Source: Streptomyces ochraceiscleroticus (lineage in GTDB: Bacteria; Actinomycetota; Actinomycetes; Streptomycetales; Streptomycetaceae). Taken from it: a stretch of 64,000 nucleotides of DNA. Position numbers and translations under genes: made by a program. This document shows, in pieces, positions 25,004 through 33,791 of this stretch (its first letter is position 1; the number at the start of each line of letters is the position of its first letter). The notes under the pieces are model-generated. The model saw only the letters and a list, made by a program, of their open reading frames with translations. It was not told where the DNA came from and did no database searches. The stretch spans positions 124,001 to 188,000 of the forward strand of contig NZ_JOAX01000026.1 in assembly GCF_000720485.1 (NCBI RefSeq), in the 5' to 3' direction.

Positions 25004-27337
25004 TCAGGTCAGGGGGGTGAGCGCCGCTGCCTGGGGGCGGATGGGGAGGCGGCCTATGGGGCGGCCGGTGGCGGCGCGGACGGCGGAGGCCACCGCGGCC
25101 GGGGCGGCGACCACGGGGGCCGCGGAGACCGGCTTGGCACCGAAGGGGGCGACCACGTCGCGTTCCTCGACGAGTTTGACGATGCGGATGTCGGGGGCGT
25201 CAAGGGAGGTCGGGAGCGGGTAGCCCGTCAGGTCGGGGTGGCGGACCAGGCCGCGGGTGGTGCGGAGGTTCTCCATGAGGGCCGCGCCCAGGCCCTGGGT
25301 GACGCCCGCCTCGATGCGCGCCCGGAGCTGGGCGGGATTGAGGACCCGGCCGACGTCCTGGGCGACGGACATCTCGACGACGCGGATCGTGCCGAGTTCG
25401 ATGTCGACGTCGGCGACGCAACGGATCGCGCAGAACGCGAGGCCGACGAACGCGTCGCCCTGGCCGGTCTCGTCCAGCGGCTCGGTCGGATGCGGCCGGC
25501 ACTGCGCCGTGGCCCACAGCTCCTTGCCGTTCAGCGCCTCGGCGACCGTCGTGCTCAGTACGCCGTCGTACGAGGTGATCTTGCCGTCGGTGATCTGGAG
25601 CAGCTCGGTGGACATGCCGAACTTGTGGGCGAGGGGCTGGAGGAGCTGGGTGCGGACCATCTTGGCCGCGCGCTCCACGGCCCCTCCGGACACCCACGTG
25701 TGGCGGCTGTGGCAGGCGGCGCCGGCCGGCGGCTGGTCGGTGTCGACGGCCGCGACGTGTACCTCTTCGACGCCCAGGGTCTCCTGGACGATCTGGCGGG
25801 CGAGCGTGGAGAAGCCCGAACTGGTCTCCACCGCCGCGCAGATGACCGTCGCGACCGAGCCGTTGACCTTGACCGTGGCCGTGGAGACCTCGTCCGCGCC
25901 CTCCGCGCCGAGCATGTGGACCATGCCGATGCCGTACCCGACGCCACGCCGCACCGCGGACGGATCGCCCGCGCCCTCCGGACCACCCGGCAGCAGCCAC
26001 TCCTCCTGCGGCGCGTCCTTCGGCAGGTCGGGCAGGGGCGCTTCCTGCACGGCGCGCAGGAGTTCGGCGACCGGGGCCGGGCAGGTGACGGTCTGGGACG
26101 TGGGGAGGATGTCGCCGGTGGCCATGGCGTTGCGCAGCCGGATCTCGGCGGGCTCCATGCCCAGCTTCGCCGCCAGCTTGTCCATCTGGCCCTCGTACGC
26201 GGCACACACCTGCATCGCGCCCTCGCCGCGCAGATGCCCGGCCGGCGGGTTGTTCGTCCGCACCGCCCAGCCCTCCACGAAGGCGTGCGGCACGACGTAC
26301 GGGCCGCAGGCGAAGGAGACGGCGGCGGCCAGCGCGTCGGCCGAGGTGTCGGCGTACGCGCCCGCGTCCATCAGGATCTGCGCCTCGACCTTCACCAACG
26401 TGCCCTCGGAGTCGGCGTGGTGCCGGTAACGGAGGATCGTCGGGTGCCGGTGGGCGTGCGAGAGGAAGGACTCCTCGCGGGTGGCGGCGAGCTTGACCGG
26501 GCAGCCGGTACGCAACGCCAGTAGCCCCAGCGGGAGTTGGATGCCCGGGTCCTCGCGGTCCGCGGTCGCGCCGGGCACGCCCGTCACCACGACCTTGACC
26601 TTGTCCTGCGGCAGCCCGAAGCAGGCGGCGGCGAGATCGCGGTCGGTGTGCGGGTCGGTGGCAGCGGTGTAGATCTCCACGCCGCCGTCGGGGCGCGGCA
26701 CGGCCAGTCCGGCCTCGGCGCCGATGGGCGCCGGGTCCTGGCGGCCGATCCGGTACAGCCCCTCGACGACGACGTCGCCGGCCGCCTCCGGGTCACCGAA
26801 GCGCAGCGGGATGTGCCGTACGAGATTGCCGTCCGGGTGCAACGGCTCGGCCTCGAAGGCGAGTTGGGGGTCGGTGACCGGCTCCAGCACCTCGTACTCG
26901 ACGGCGATGGCGGCGGCCGCGAGCCGGGCCGTGTCGGGGTGGTCGGCGGCGATCGCGGCGATCGGCTCGCCGTGGTGGCGCACCTCGTCCTTGGCGAAGA
27001 CCGGCCGGTCGGGGGTGCCGCGCCCGTGCCCGGCGTCCCCCGGGACGTCCTCGTGCGTGACGACGGCCCGTACGCCCGGCATCTCGGCGGCCTGCTTGGT
27101 GTCGATCGACAGGATGCGGGCGCGGGGGTGCGGGGACCGCAGGATCGCGGCCCACAGCAGGCCTTCGGCCCACAGGTCGGCCGCGTACGGGAACGTGCCC
27201 TGGGTCTTGGCGGGGGCGTCGGCGGACGGCAGCGAGACGCCCAGGCCGTGCGGCAGCGGCTCGGCCTCGGCCGCCGGGGCGCTGCCGGGGGCGGGGCTGA
27301 CGGTGACGGAGCCAGCGCCCTCGTGCGTGCCGGTCAT
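25004..27337 (-). CDS. Xanthine dehydrogenase-family molybdopterin-binding subunit with degenerate active-site motifs
   Basis: 777 residues, aldehyde oxidase/xanthine dehydrogenase a/b-hammerhead plus molybdenum cofactor domains. The N-terminus has PSADAPAKTQGTFPYAADLW and the VVTHEDVPG segment of the hammerhead domain. Family landmarks persist (VRTNNPPAGHLRGEGAMQV, ERAAKMVRTQLLQPLAHKFG), but three cofactor or catalytic motifs differ. The usual GGGFGGK loop reads GVPGATADRED (about residues 250-262), RG(F/A)G reads RGEG, and the KxVGEPP motif that supplies the catalytic glutamate reads GAKPVSAAP, with Ala739 in place of Glu. Third gene of the operon; ATG at 27337 overlaps the TGA of the 2Fe-2S gene as ATGA. 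Substrate unknown, and normal hydroxylase activity is doubtful. Confidence 0.85.
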   Translation of the reverse strand: MTGTHEGAGSVTVSPAPGSAPAAEAEPLPHGLGVSLPSADAPAKTQGTFPYAADLWAEGLLWAAILRSPHPRARILSIDTKQAAEMPGVRAVVTHEDVPGDAGHGRGTPDRPVFAKDEVRHHGEPIAAIAADHPDTARLAAAAIAVEYEVLEPVTDPQLAFEAEPLHPDGNLVRHIPLRFGDPEAAGDVVVEGLYRIGRQDPAPIGAEAGLAVPRPDGGVEIYTAATDPHTDRDLAAACFGLPQDKVKVVVTGVPGATADREDPGIQLPLGLLALRTGCPVKLAATREESFLSHAHRHPTILRYRHHADSEGTLVKVEAQILMDAGAYADTSADALAAAVSFACGPYVVPHAFVEGWAVRTNNPPAGHLRGEGAMQVCAAYEGQMDKLAAKLGMEPAEIRLRNAMATGDILPTSQTVTCPAPVAELLRAVQEAPLPDLPKDAPQEEWLLPGGPEGAGDPSAVRRGVGYGIGMVHMLGAEGADEVSTATVKVNGSVATVICAAVETSSGFSTLARQIVQETLGVEEVHVAAVDTDQPPAGAACHSRHTWVSGGAVERAAKMVRTQLLQPLAHKFGMSTELLQITDGKITSYDGVLSTTVAEALNGKELWATAQCRPHPTEPLDETGQGDAFVGLAFCAIRCVADVDIELGTIRVVEMSVAQDVGRVLNPAQLRARIEAGVTQGLGAALMENLRTTRGLVRHPDLTGYPLPTSLDAPDIRIVKLVEERDVVAPFGAKPVSAAPVVAAPAAVASAVRAATGRPIGRLPIRPQAAALTPLT

Positions 27338-30300
27338 GCGCGGCCTCCCGATTGCGGGTCGGCCCCCGGACCCTGGCTGTTCGGGTAGTGGGGGTGTTCG
27401 GGCTGGTGGGGCGAGTGGGGGTCGGGCTGCGGCTCGGGCTGCGCGCCGAGGTCCGGGTTCCCCAGGTCTTCGATCAGCGCGTTCTGGCCGTACGAGTCGT
27501 GCTCGGAGGCGAGGGCGTCACGGCCGTACGAGTCGTGGTGCCCGGCGAGCGCGTCCTGACCGTAGGAGCCGTGCTCGGCGAGGGCGTCACGGCCGTAGGA
27601 GTCGTGCTCGGCGAGGGCATCGCGCCCGTAGGAGTCGTGGCCGGCGTACGGGTCGCCGTTGTAGGCGGGATCGGCGTACGGGGCGGGGGCCGTGCCGTAC
27701 TGGTCCGCTGCGGTGCCGTAGGGGTCCGGCGCGGTGCCGTACGGATCGGCGGTGTACTGGTCGGCTTCGGGACCGGCGTACTGGTCGGGAGTGGCGTACT
27801 GGTCGGGGCCGGCGTACTGGTCGGGGGCGGCGCCACCGTCGGCGTACGTGCCGTCGGCGTACGTGCCGTCCGAGTAGCCGCCGTCGGCGTACGGGCTTGC
27901 CGGGTCCGTGTGGCCGTAGGACGGCTCGGCGGCGTGCGGCTCCCCGGCGTACGCGGCCGGGTCGGCCGGGCCCGCCTGGTGCGGGATGCGGGCGGCCGGC
28001 TCGTGCTGGTCCTGCACCTGGTCCGGAGCCTCGGCCCGGTCCTGGCCCTGCGCCTGGCCGTGATGCCGGTCGTGTTCCTGATCGCGGTCGTCGGCGGCGG
28101 CCTGGGCGGCCTCGGCACGGGAACGGGCGACCTCCTGCACGGCGTCCAGGACGCCGCGGTACCCGGAGCAGCGGCAGAGGTTGCCGCACAGGGCCTGGCG
28201 GGCCTGCAGCTCGGTGGGGGCGTGGTTGCCTTCCAGGAGGTCGTGCATGGTCATGGCCATGCCCGGTACGCAGAAGCCGCACTGCACCGCGCCGGAGGCG
28301 GCGAGCGCGCGCTGCACATCGGAGGGCGCGCCGTCCTTGGCCAGGCCCTCGACCGTACGGACCTCACTGCCGGCCGTGGTCGCGCCGGGCACCAGGCAGG
28401 ACGCCACGAGGCGGCCGTCGACCTGTACGGAGCAGGCCCCGCACTCGCCCTGGGAGCAGCCGTCCTTGGCCCCCGCGAGGCCGAGCCGCTCGCGCAGCAC
28501 GTAGAGCAGGGACTCGCCGATCCAGGCGTCCGTGACGGGGCGGTCGACGCCGTTCACGGTGAGGACGTAGGAAGCGCGGGGGTGTTCGAGGTCGGCGTGC
28601 GGGGCGGGGTCCACGGGGGCAGCGGCGGGCGCCTCTGCGGACACCTCCCCCGGCTCGTCGGCCACCTCGGACTTCTTGGGCTCGCCGGGCTGCTCGGGAG
28701 CTTCGGGCACGGCGGGGGCGGCGGGCGTGGCGGGCTCGGCGGACGCCTCTTCCGGCTCCTCGGGGGCGGGGGCCTCGGGGGCGGGCGCCTCCGGCACCGT
28801 CGCTTCGGGGGCCGCGGGCACGTCGGCGTCGGCCTCGGCGTCACTGTCTTCGCTGGTGGCCGCGTCGGTGTCCACGCTCTCGGCGGCGGAATCGGCCTCC
28901 TCTGCCGGGGAGTTGGCCTCGACGGGCTCCGCCGGCGCCTCGACCGCGGGCTCAACCGCAGCCTCGGCGGCGGGTGTTGCCTCCTCGGTGGCCTCCGGTA
29001 CGTCGCGGTCGGCCGCCTCGGAGACGCCCGCCTCGGCAACCTGCGGCTCTTCGGCAGCCATCGCTTCCGGCGCCGGCTCGGTCACAGCCTCGGGCGCCGG
29101 CTCGGTCACAGCCTCGGGCGCCGGCTCGGTCGCAGCCTCGGGCGCCGGCTCGGTCGCAGCCTCGGGCACGGACTCGGCCATCGGCTCGGGCGCCGGCTCG
29201 GCGGTCTGCGTGGCCTCCGCGCGCTCCTCCTCCGCCTGGGCGGCCTCCGGGAGCGGCTTCGGGGTGGGCCTCGTGCCGGAGACGAGGGCGTCGGCCAGTG
29301 CGATGCCATCGGCGATGCCGCCGCCACCCGGCGTACTGAACAGGCTCTGGTACGACGGGGGTTGGGTGTTCTGGCCGGGGCTCGGCCACTGCTCGCCCTG
29401 AACCGGGGGCACGCCGTGGGGCGTGGGCGCGTGGCCCGTGAAACCCGGGTGCGAGGCGCGCAGGTCGCCGGGCAGCGGCCACTGCGCGGCGGCACCGGGC
29501 GCACCCGGCGCGTCGAGCGTTCCGGGCGCGCCCGACGGCGCCATGCCCTGCGCGGCGGGATGCGGCCCCACGTGGTACGGACCGACGTGCTGCGGCAGCG
29601 TCTCTCCCGCGCCGCCTGCCTCGTCACCGTTCCCGGACGTCCCGTCCGGCCCGGCCGCCGTGTCCGCCGTTTCCGCCGCGCCGCCGGCCATCGCGCCGAG
29701 CCCCGCGTGGAAGTTCCAGTGGCCGGTGGCCTCCGGCGCGTCGGCCGAAGGCTGCTGGGCCTGGTCGGGCTGATGAGGCTGCTGAGCCTGATCGGCTTCG
29801 TACACCGGGTAACCGCCGTGCGGACCCTGGCGATCGTCGCCGACCAAGTACTCGCCGGACTCCTCCAGCACCTCGTGACCGGCGGTGGGGATCGTCCACC
29901 GGCCCGCGCCGGCCGCACCCGCGACCGGCCACTCCACGGTGTCCGGCCCGTCGCTGTCCTTGTCCGCGGCACCGCCGTGCCCCGTGGCACCGCCATGGCC
30001 CGCAGCGCCACCGTGCTCGGCGCCGCCGTACGGCATCGCCGCCGGCGCGTCCGCCGCCGGGTCCATGAACGGCATGGTCCACTGGCCGGTCGCCGCGGGG
30101 TCCATGCCCGCGCCGGCCGTCGGCGCGGCGTCGTACGGCGAGGCCCCCGCACCAGCACCGGCGTCGGCACCCGCGGCCGCGTCACCGGCACCCGGCACCG
30201 CGCCCTGGCCCGCCCCCGGGAAGTGGTCCGGCGGGATGTACCCGTGGCCAGGAGCCGCCAGCGGGTCGGCACCGGCCTCGCCCTCTGGGCCCGCGCCCGC

Positions 30301-30576
30301 GCCGTACCCGTCGTAACCACCGTGCGCGTCACCGGCGCCACCGGCAGCCGGCGCACCGTGCGCACCCTGCGCCCCGTAAATGGCCGCGCCGTACGCGCCG
30401 GAGGCATAGCCGCCCGCGCCGTAAGCGCCCGACCCGTACGCCCCGTTCAGGCCGTACGACTCCAGGTCGTCGGGCAGTTGGACGAAGGCCGTGGCCTCCT
30501 GGTCGTACTCGCCCTGCGGCAGCGGCTCCCAGCCCTGTCCGTGCTGGGGCTGACGCGGGGTGTCCCCGTCACTCAT
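27334..30576 (-). CDS. 2Fe-2S subunit of xanthine dehydrogenase-like complex with giant disordered extensions (1080 aa)
   Basis: The 2Fe-2S core is at about residues 668-820: a plant-ferredoxin site (KDGCSQGECGACSVQVDG and ASC) and the C-terminal helical 2Fe-2S domain (CGFCVPGMAMTMHDL, CGNLCRCSGY). Standard homologues are only about 150-200 residues. Here the core is preceded by about 667 residues of low complexity (Gly/Ala/Tyr-rich, then Pro/Ala/Glu-rich with repeated TEPAPEA units) and followed by about 260 residues with Tyr-rich blocks such as HDSYGRDALAE. Codon bias and frame continuity show that the extensions are translated. The ATG at 30576 (MSDGDTPRQP) was preferred over 30618. Middle gene between FAD and Mo subunits. 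Confidence 0.87.
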   Translation of the reverse strand: MSDGDTPRQPQHGQGWEPLPQGEYDQEATAFVQLPDDLESYGLNGAYGSGAYGAGGYASGAYGAAIYGAQGAHGAPAAGGAGDAHGGYDGYGAGAGPEGEAGADPLAAPGHGYIPPDHFPGAGQGAVPGAGDAAAGADAGAGAGASPYDAAPTAGAGMDPAATGQWTMPFMDPAADAPAAMPYGGAEHGGAAGHGGATGHGGAADKDSDGPDTVEWPVAGAAGAGRWTIPTAGHEVLEESGEYLVGDDRQGPHGGYPVYEADQAQQPHQPDQAQQPSADAPEATGHWNFHAGLGAMAGGAAETADTAAGPDGTSGNGDEAGGAGETLPQHVGPYHVGPHPAAQGMAPSGAPGTLDAPGAPGAAAQWPLPGDLRASHPGFTGHAPTPHGVPPVQGEQWPSPGQNTQPPSYQSLFSTPGGGGIADGIALADALVSGTRPTPKPLPEAAQAEEERAEATQTAEPAPEPMAESVPEAATEPAPEAATEPAPEAVTEPAPEAVTEPAPEAMAAEEPQVAEAGVSEAADRDVPEATEEATPAAEAAVEPAVEAPAEPVEANSPAEEADSAAESVDTDAATSEDSDAEADADVPAAPEATVPEAPAPEAPAPEEPEEASAEPATPAAPAVPEAPEQPGEPKKSEVADEPGEVSAEAPAAAPVDPAPHADLEHPRASYVLTVNGVDRPVTDAWIGESLLYVLRERLGLAGAKDGCSQGECGACSVQVDGRLVASCLVPGATTAGSEVRTVEGLAKDGAPSDVQRALAASGAVQCGFCVPGMAMTMHDLLEGNHAPTELQARQALCGNLCRCSGYRGVLDAVQEVARSRAEAAQAAADDRDQEHDRHHGQAQGQDRAEAPDQVQDQHEPAARIPHQAGPADPAAYAGEPHAAEPSYGHTDPASPYADGGYSDGTYADGTYADGGAAPDQYAGPDQYATPDQYAGPEADQYTADPYGTAPDPYGTAADQYGTAPAPYADPAYNGDPYAGHDSYGRDALAEHDSYGRDALAEHGSYGQDALAGHHDSYGRDALASEHDSYGQNALIEDLGNPDLGAQPEPQPDPHSPHQPEHPHYPNSQGPGADPQSGGRA

Positions 30577-30582
30577 GCGCCG

Positions 30583-30664
30583 GCCTCGCTTCGCTCGGCT
30601 CGCTCGGCGGGCGCGCATCCCGCACGCGCGCGCCTCTTGTCGATTCGCTCGCTGCGCTCACTCA
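30583..30664 (-). repeat. GAGCGNAGCGAGC-type periodic repeat in the intergenic gap
   Basis: On the minus strand the 85-base gap between the FAD- and 2Fe-2S-subunit genes contains GAGCGCAGCGAGCGAA and, 40 bases on, GCCGAGCGAGCCGAGCGAAG. Both are built from the pentamer GAGCG/AGCGA. From memory this motif is scattered at gene boundaries in Streptomyces genomes. It supplies a GAGG about 11 bases before the ATG at 30576. Confidence 0.55.
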
Positions 30665-31558
30665 CGAGAGCGCCCTCCCAAGTGCTCGGCGCGCCAGTGC
30701 CGCCACCGTACGGCGCAGGTGCAGGGCGGCCGGGGGCAGGGTGGCCGCCTCCGTACCGTCCTCCGGAGGCGCGGGATCCGGGATGCAGGCGGCCGCCACG
30801 TAGTCCCCGAAGGCGGTCAGCGCTTCGGGGGCCAGGCCGCGGTCGTTGTCCCAGTCGATGAGCGAGGCCACCCACTGCTCGGCGTCCAGCGGGCGCAGCG
30901 GCATCATCGCGACCGCGCCGACCGCGCAGCGCACGCCCCGGCGTGCGGGATCGAGCACCAGCGCGACGGATGCGGCCGCGCGCCCCGGTCCCGTCCGCCC
31001 GGTGGCCTTGAGGAACGTCTGCGGCGCGTGCAGTAGCGGCACCCGCACGAATCCGACGATCTCGCCGGGGCGCAGCATCTCCATGCCCGCGAGCAGGTGG
31101 CTGACCGGGACCTCGCGGCGGGCGCCGCCCGGGCCCGCGATGATCACGGTGGCTTCGAGGGCCGCCAGTACCGGCAGGGTGTCGCCGGTCGGCGCGGCCG
31201 TGACGATGTTGCCGCCGAGCGTCCCGGCGTTGCGGATCTGCGGGGGTCCGGCGGCGCGGGCGGCCGCGGCGAGGCCCGGGATCAGGGCCGCGAAGTCGGG
31301 GCGGCCCATGCGGGCGAGGGTGAGGCCGGCGCCGAGCAGCGCGTGGCCGTCCTGGTACTGCCAGCCGCGGATCTCGCTGATGCGGTTCAGACCGACCAGC
31401 GCCGCCGGGCGCAGTAGCCCGGCGTTGACGGCGGCCATCAGATCGGTGCCACCGGCCACAGGCACGGCGGCGGGCATGGCGGCCAGCGCCGCCACGGCCT
31501 CGTCGAGCGAGGCCGGCAACGTCACGGAATGCGACGCCTGCGGTGCGTGCGTGGTCAA
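30662..31558 (-). CDS. FAD-binding subunit of xanthine dehydrogenase-like complex (CoxM/XdhB type)
   Basis: 298 residues from a TTG at 31558, preceded by GGGGAAGGGG eight bases upstream; a longer 328-residue form from 31648 is possible. FAD-binding PCMH domain: AVPVAGGTDLMAAVNAG and QIRNAGTLGGNIVTAAPTGD, the two pyrophosphate loops of the family, followed by the C-terminal domain (FLKATGRTGPGRAAASVALV). It passes electrons from the iron-sulfur subunit to NAD or another acceptor. First gene of the three-subunit operon. Unlike the Mo subunit, its motifs look normal. Confidence 0.9.
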   Translation of the reverse strand: MTTHAPQASHSVTLPASLDEAVAALAAMPAAVPVAGGTDLMAAVNAGLLRPAALVGLNRISEIRGWQYQDGHALLGAGLTLARMGRPDFAALIPGLAAAARAAGPPQIRNAGTLGGNIVTAAPTGDTLPVLAALEATVIIAGPGGARREVPVSHLLAGMEMLRPGEIVGFVRVPLLHAPQTFLKATGRTGPGRAAASVALVLDPARRGVRCAVGAVAMMPLRPLDAEQWVASLIDWDNDRGLAPEALTAFGDYVAAACIPDPAPPEDGTEAATLPPAALHLRRTVAALARRALGRALS

Positions 31559-32220
31559 CCCAGCTGCCCCTTCCCCGGTGTCCCGGCTGTGCTGTTCCGC
31601 CTCGCCGTACGGTACGTGCTCACAGCCCGGACGTGGCAACTCTGGCACATCTTCGCAGGCCCGCGACGCGAGGGTCCATGAAGGCAGCTTCCGTCACCGA
31701 CCTGCGGGTTGGCGCTGGTTGGTCCTGGCACGTCCCGGACCTCCGAAGAGAGCGTATTGCCACCTTTCTCAAGCACTGTGCGTTACCGCACGTACCGCAC
31801 GCGCCGTGCGCTTGACGCCACTTGACGCCTTATGGCTGCCCGCAGGCAGGCCCTGTGCGGGTGTTCGACATTCCGGACCGGCGTACCGGATCGGCATGCC
31901 CGCGCCACGACGTGGGTACACGGTGCCAGGGTCCTGGCCGCACCGCGCCCGCCTTTCGGGGGGCTCACACGTTTGGGGGCGATCCGTCGATCGGGCGTCC
32001 GAGGCGCCGCCGCCGGGCCTCCGAAGGGCCGCCGCGCGCCGACCTCCGGTAACTCCTGGCTGCGCAGGCACGGTTACCCGCAGCAGCGGCAGGCCGCCGG
32101 GACCGGCCGCCCGACACGCCACCGGCGGACCACAATCAGCCGCACGGCACCCCTGCAGGGCTATCCATAAGGCGAGATGTCCGTCTCACCCGACTTTCAG
32201 CCCATCGTAAGGAATCCGCC
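31559..32220. other. Long intergenic region, no gene recognised
   Basis: 662 bases between the divergent xanthine dehydrogenase-like operon and the inhibitor gene. It should hold the promoters of both. The part 31640-31800 is somewhat less GC-rich and contains a 45-codon ATG ORF (31678-31815) without a convincing ribosome site or homology. CTTGACGCCACTTGACGCC at 31810-31828 is a short direct repeat. The inhibitor gene has AAGGA about ten bases before its ATG. Confidence 0.4.
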
Positions 32221-32655
32221 ATGCGCAAGAGACGCGTCCGCGCCGCCCTGCTCTCCGTCGCCGCCCTCGGCCTGCTGCCCCTCTCGGCAGCCGCGGCGCC
32301 GGCCGCCGCCGCACCCCAGCGAGTACCGGCCGGCGAGGCGAGCATCGTCATCCACCAGGGCACGAGCACCGGCGGCAAGGTGATCGCCGCCGCGAATCTG
32401 CACTGCTACCCCACCGGGGGCAGCCACCCGCGGCCCTACTCGGCCTGCCGGGCCCTGACCCGGGCGAACGGCGACTTCCGGGCGCTCGAGTCGGTCCGCC
32501 GTCCCTGCCCGATGATCTACCGGCCGGTGACGGTCGTCGCGAAGAGCATCTGGCGGGGCAGCGCCTCGTTCGTCGTGCGCGGCTACTCGAACCTGTGCGA
32601 GGCCGGCGCCGACAGCGGCGGCGTCTTCGACCTCAGCAGGCGCGCGAACGGCTGA
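32221..32655 (+). CDS. Secreted Streptomyces subtilisin inhibitor-like (SSI) protease inhibitor
   Basis: 144 residues: Sec signal peptide (MRKRRVRAALLSVAALGLLP, then an Ala-rich cleavage region near residue 31) and one SSI domain. Four cysteines at 62, 76, 96 and 126 match the two SSI disulfides. The reactive loop is CPMIY, giving Met98 at P1 and Ile at P1', so subtilisin-like serine proteases are the expected targets. The remaining signatures (TGGSHPRPYSACRALTRANG, YRPVTVVAKSIWRG, GYSNLCEA) agree with the family. ATG at 32221 with AAGGA upstream; monocistronic, followed by a strong hairpin. Members are typically abundant extracellular dimers that restrain the organism's own proteases. Confidence 0.93.
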   Translation: MRKRRVRAALLSVAALGLLPLSAAAAPAAAAPQRVPAGEASIVIHQGTSTGGKVIAAANLHCYPTGGSHPRPYSACRALTRANGDFRALESVRRPCPMIYRPVTVVAKSIWRGSASFVVRGYSNLCEAGADSGGVFDLSRRANG

Positions 32656-32720
32656 CGCGAAGCCCGACGCGCGTACGACTGGCGCGGGGCCCGGCGCACG
32701 TACGGCTGATGCGAAAAGCA

Positions 32721-32761
32721 CGACGCCCGGCCCTCCCCCCTGGGGAGCGAGCCGGGCGTCG
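32721..32761. terminator. Bidirectional terminator between SSI and DUF3039 genes
   Basis: Outer arms CGACGCCCGGC (32721-32731) and 32751-32761, and an inner stem CTCCCC/GGGGAG with loop CCT. It serves the plus-strand inhibitor gene and the convergent minus-strand gene ending at 32787. Confidence 0.8.
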
Positions 32762-32786
32762 CCGTGCGGAGGACCGGAGCCGGGGC

Positions 32787-33089
32787 CTACTTCTTGCCGC
32801 CGCCCTTGCCGTCCTTGCCGCCCTTGTCCTTGTCGCCACCGGCGCCCATGGACTCGTAGATCTCCTTGCACATGGGGCAGACCGGGTACTTCTTCGGGTC
32901 TCGGCCGGGAACCCAGACCTTGCCGCAGAGCGCGACGACGGGCGTGCCGTCCAGCGCGCTCGCCATGATCTTGTCCTTCTGGACGTAATGGGCGAAGCGC
33001 TCGTGGTCACCGTCGCCGTTCGACACCTGCGGCGTCGGCTCCACGAGGGTGCCTGTACCTGCCCCGCGCTCGGGCTCAAGAGTGCTCAT
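32787..33089 (-). CDS. DUF3039 domain protein
   Basis: 100 residues. The conserved block is HERFAHYVQKDKIMASALDG, then TPVVALCGKVWVPGRDPKKY and PVCPMCKEIYESM. The cysteine pattern (C in ALCGK, then CPMC) together with the His could bind zinc. The tail is a lysine/glycine-rich extension (GGDKDKGGKDGKGGGKK). DUF3039 is an actinobacterial family of unknown function, commonly encoded near yqgE and murA as here. ATG at 33089 (MSTLEP); the track three codons upstream is also possible. Confidence 0.88.
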   Translation of the reverse strand: MSTLEPERGAGTGTLVEPTPQVSNGDGDHERFAHYVQKDKIMASALDGTPVVALCGKVWVPGRDPKKYPVCPMCKEIYESMGAGGDKDKGGKDGKGGGKK

Positions 33090-33164
33090 AACTGCCAAGG
33101 GTACTCACGCGCGCGCCGAACCGGGCGCCGCGGCCCGCCCGGACCCCCGCCGGAGCCCGCGGCC

Positions 33165-33791
33165 TCAGTTCAGCGAGGGATCATCCGGATACGTCGCCAC
33201 CATCGCCAGTTCGTTGCGCTGGCGGCGCAGGACCGCGCGCCAAAGACGCTCGGGGGACGGGGAGGAGACGTCGCCCGGCTCGGATTCGACGACGTACCAG
33301 GCGCCTTCGACCAGCTCCTCCTCGAGCTGGCCCGGGCCCCAGCCCGCATACCCGGCGAAGATGCGCAGCGAGCCGAGCTCGGCGGAGAGCAGCTCGGGCG
33401 GGGCCTCCAGGTCGACCAGGCCGATCGCGCCGTGGACGCGGCGCCAGCCCAGGGGGCCGTCGCCGTCCGTGTCGGCCCCCTCGGCCCCGTCGCCGTCCGC
33501 CACCGGCGCTCCGGCGTGCTCACCCGCCTCGCCCGGGACCACCGCGACGCCGAGCGCGGAGTCCAGCGAGACCGGGCCGCCCTGGAAGACCACGCCCGGC
33601 TCGCCGGCCAGCTCGGCCCAGGGCTGGAGGATGTCCGCCACGCCGACGGGCGTGGGACGGTTCAGTACGACGCCGAGCGAGCCCTCCTCGTCGTGGTCGA
33701 GGAGCAGCACCACGGCCCGGTCGAAGTTCGGGTCGGCGAGCGCCGGCGTGGCGACGAGCAGCCGGCCGGTGAGCGAGGACACCTCGGTCAT
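33165..33791 (-). CDS. YqgE/AlgH family protein (UPF0301/DUF179)
   Basis: 208 residues. Conserved segments: LTGRLLVATPALADPNFDRA, VVLLLDHDEEGSLGVVLNRP, VFQGGPVSLDSALGVAV, and RIFAGYAGWGPGQLEEELVE. An acidic insert (GDGAEGADTDGDGP, about residues 103-116) is not part of the usual fold. The family is widespread but its function is unsettled; AlgH was first linked to alginate regulation in Pseudomonas. ATG at 33791. It is divergent from murA with 261 bases between, which must hold both promoters. Confidence 0.92.
   Translation of the reverse strand: MTEVSSLTGRLLVATPALADPNFDRAVVLLLDHDEEGSLGVVLNRPTPVGVADILQPWAELAGEPGVVFQGGPVSLDSALGVAVVPGEAGEHAGAPVADGDGAEGADTDGDGPLGWRRVHGAIGLVDLEAPPELLSAELGSLRIFAGYAGWGPGQLEEELVEGAWYVVESEPGDVSSPSPERLWRAVLRRQRNELAMVATYPDDPSLN

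Noticed and set aside
27352..30861. Plus-strand frame of 1169 codons antisense to the Fe-S subunit
   Set aside because: Only the minus strand contains the 2Fe-2S cysteine motifs, and it joins the flanking subunit genes with ATGA coupling. The plus frame is Val/Arg/Gly shadow text.
31678..31815. 45-codon ATG ORF in the intergenic region before the inhibitor gene
   Set aside because: No convincing ribosome site, no recognisable domain and weak codon bias; kept only as a note in the intergenic entry.
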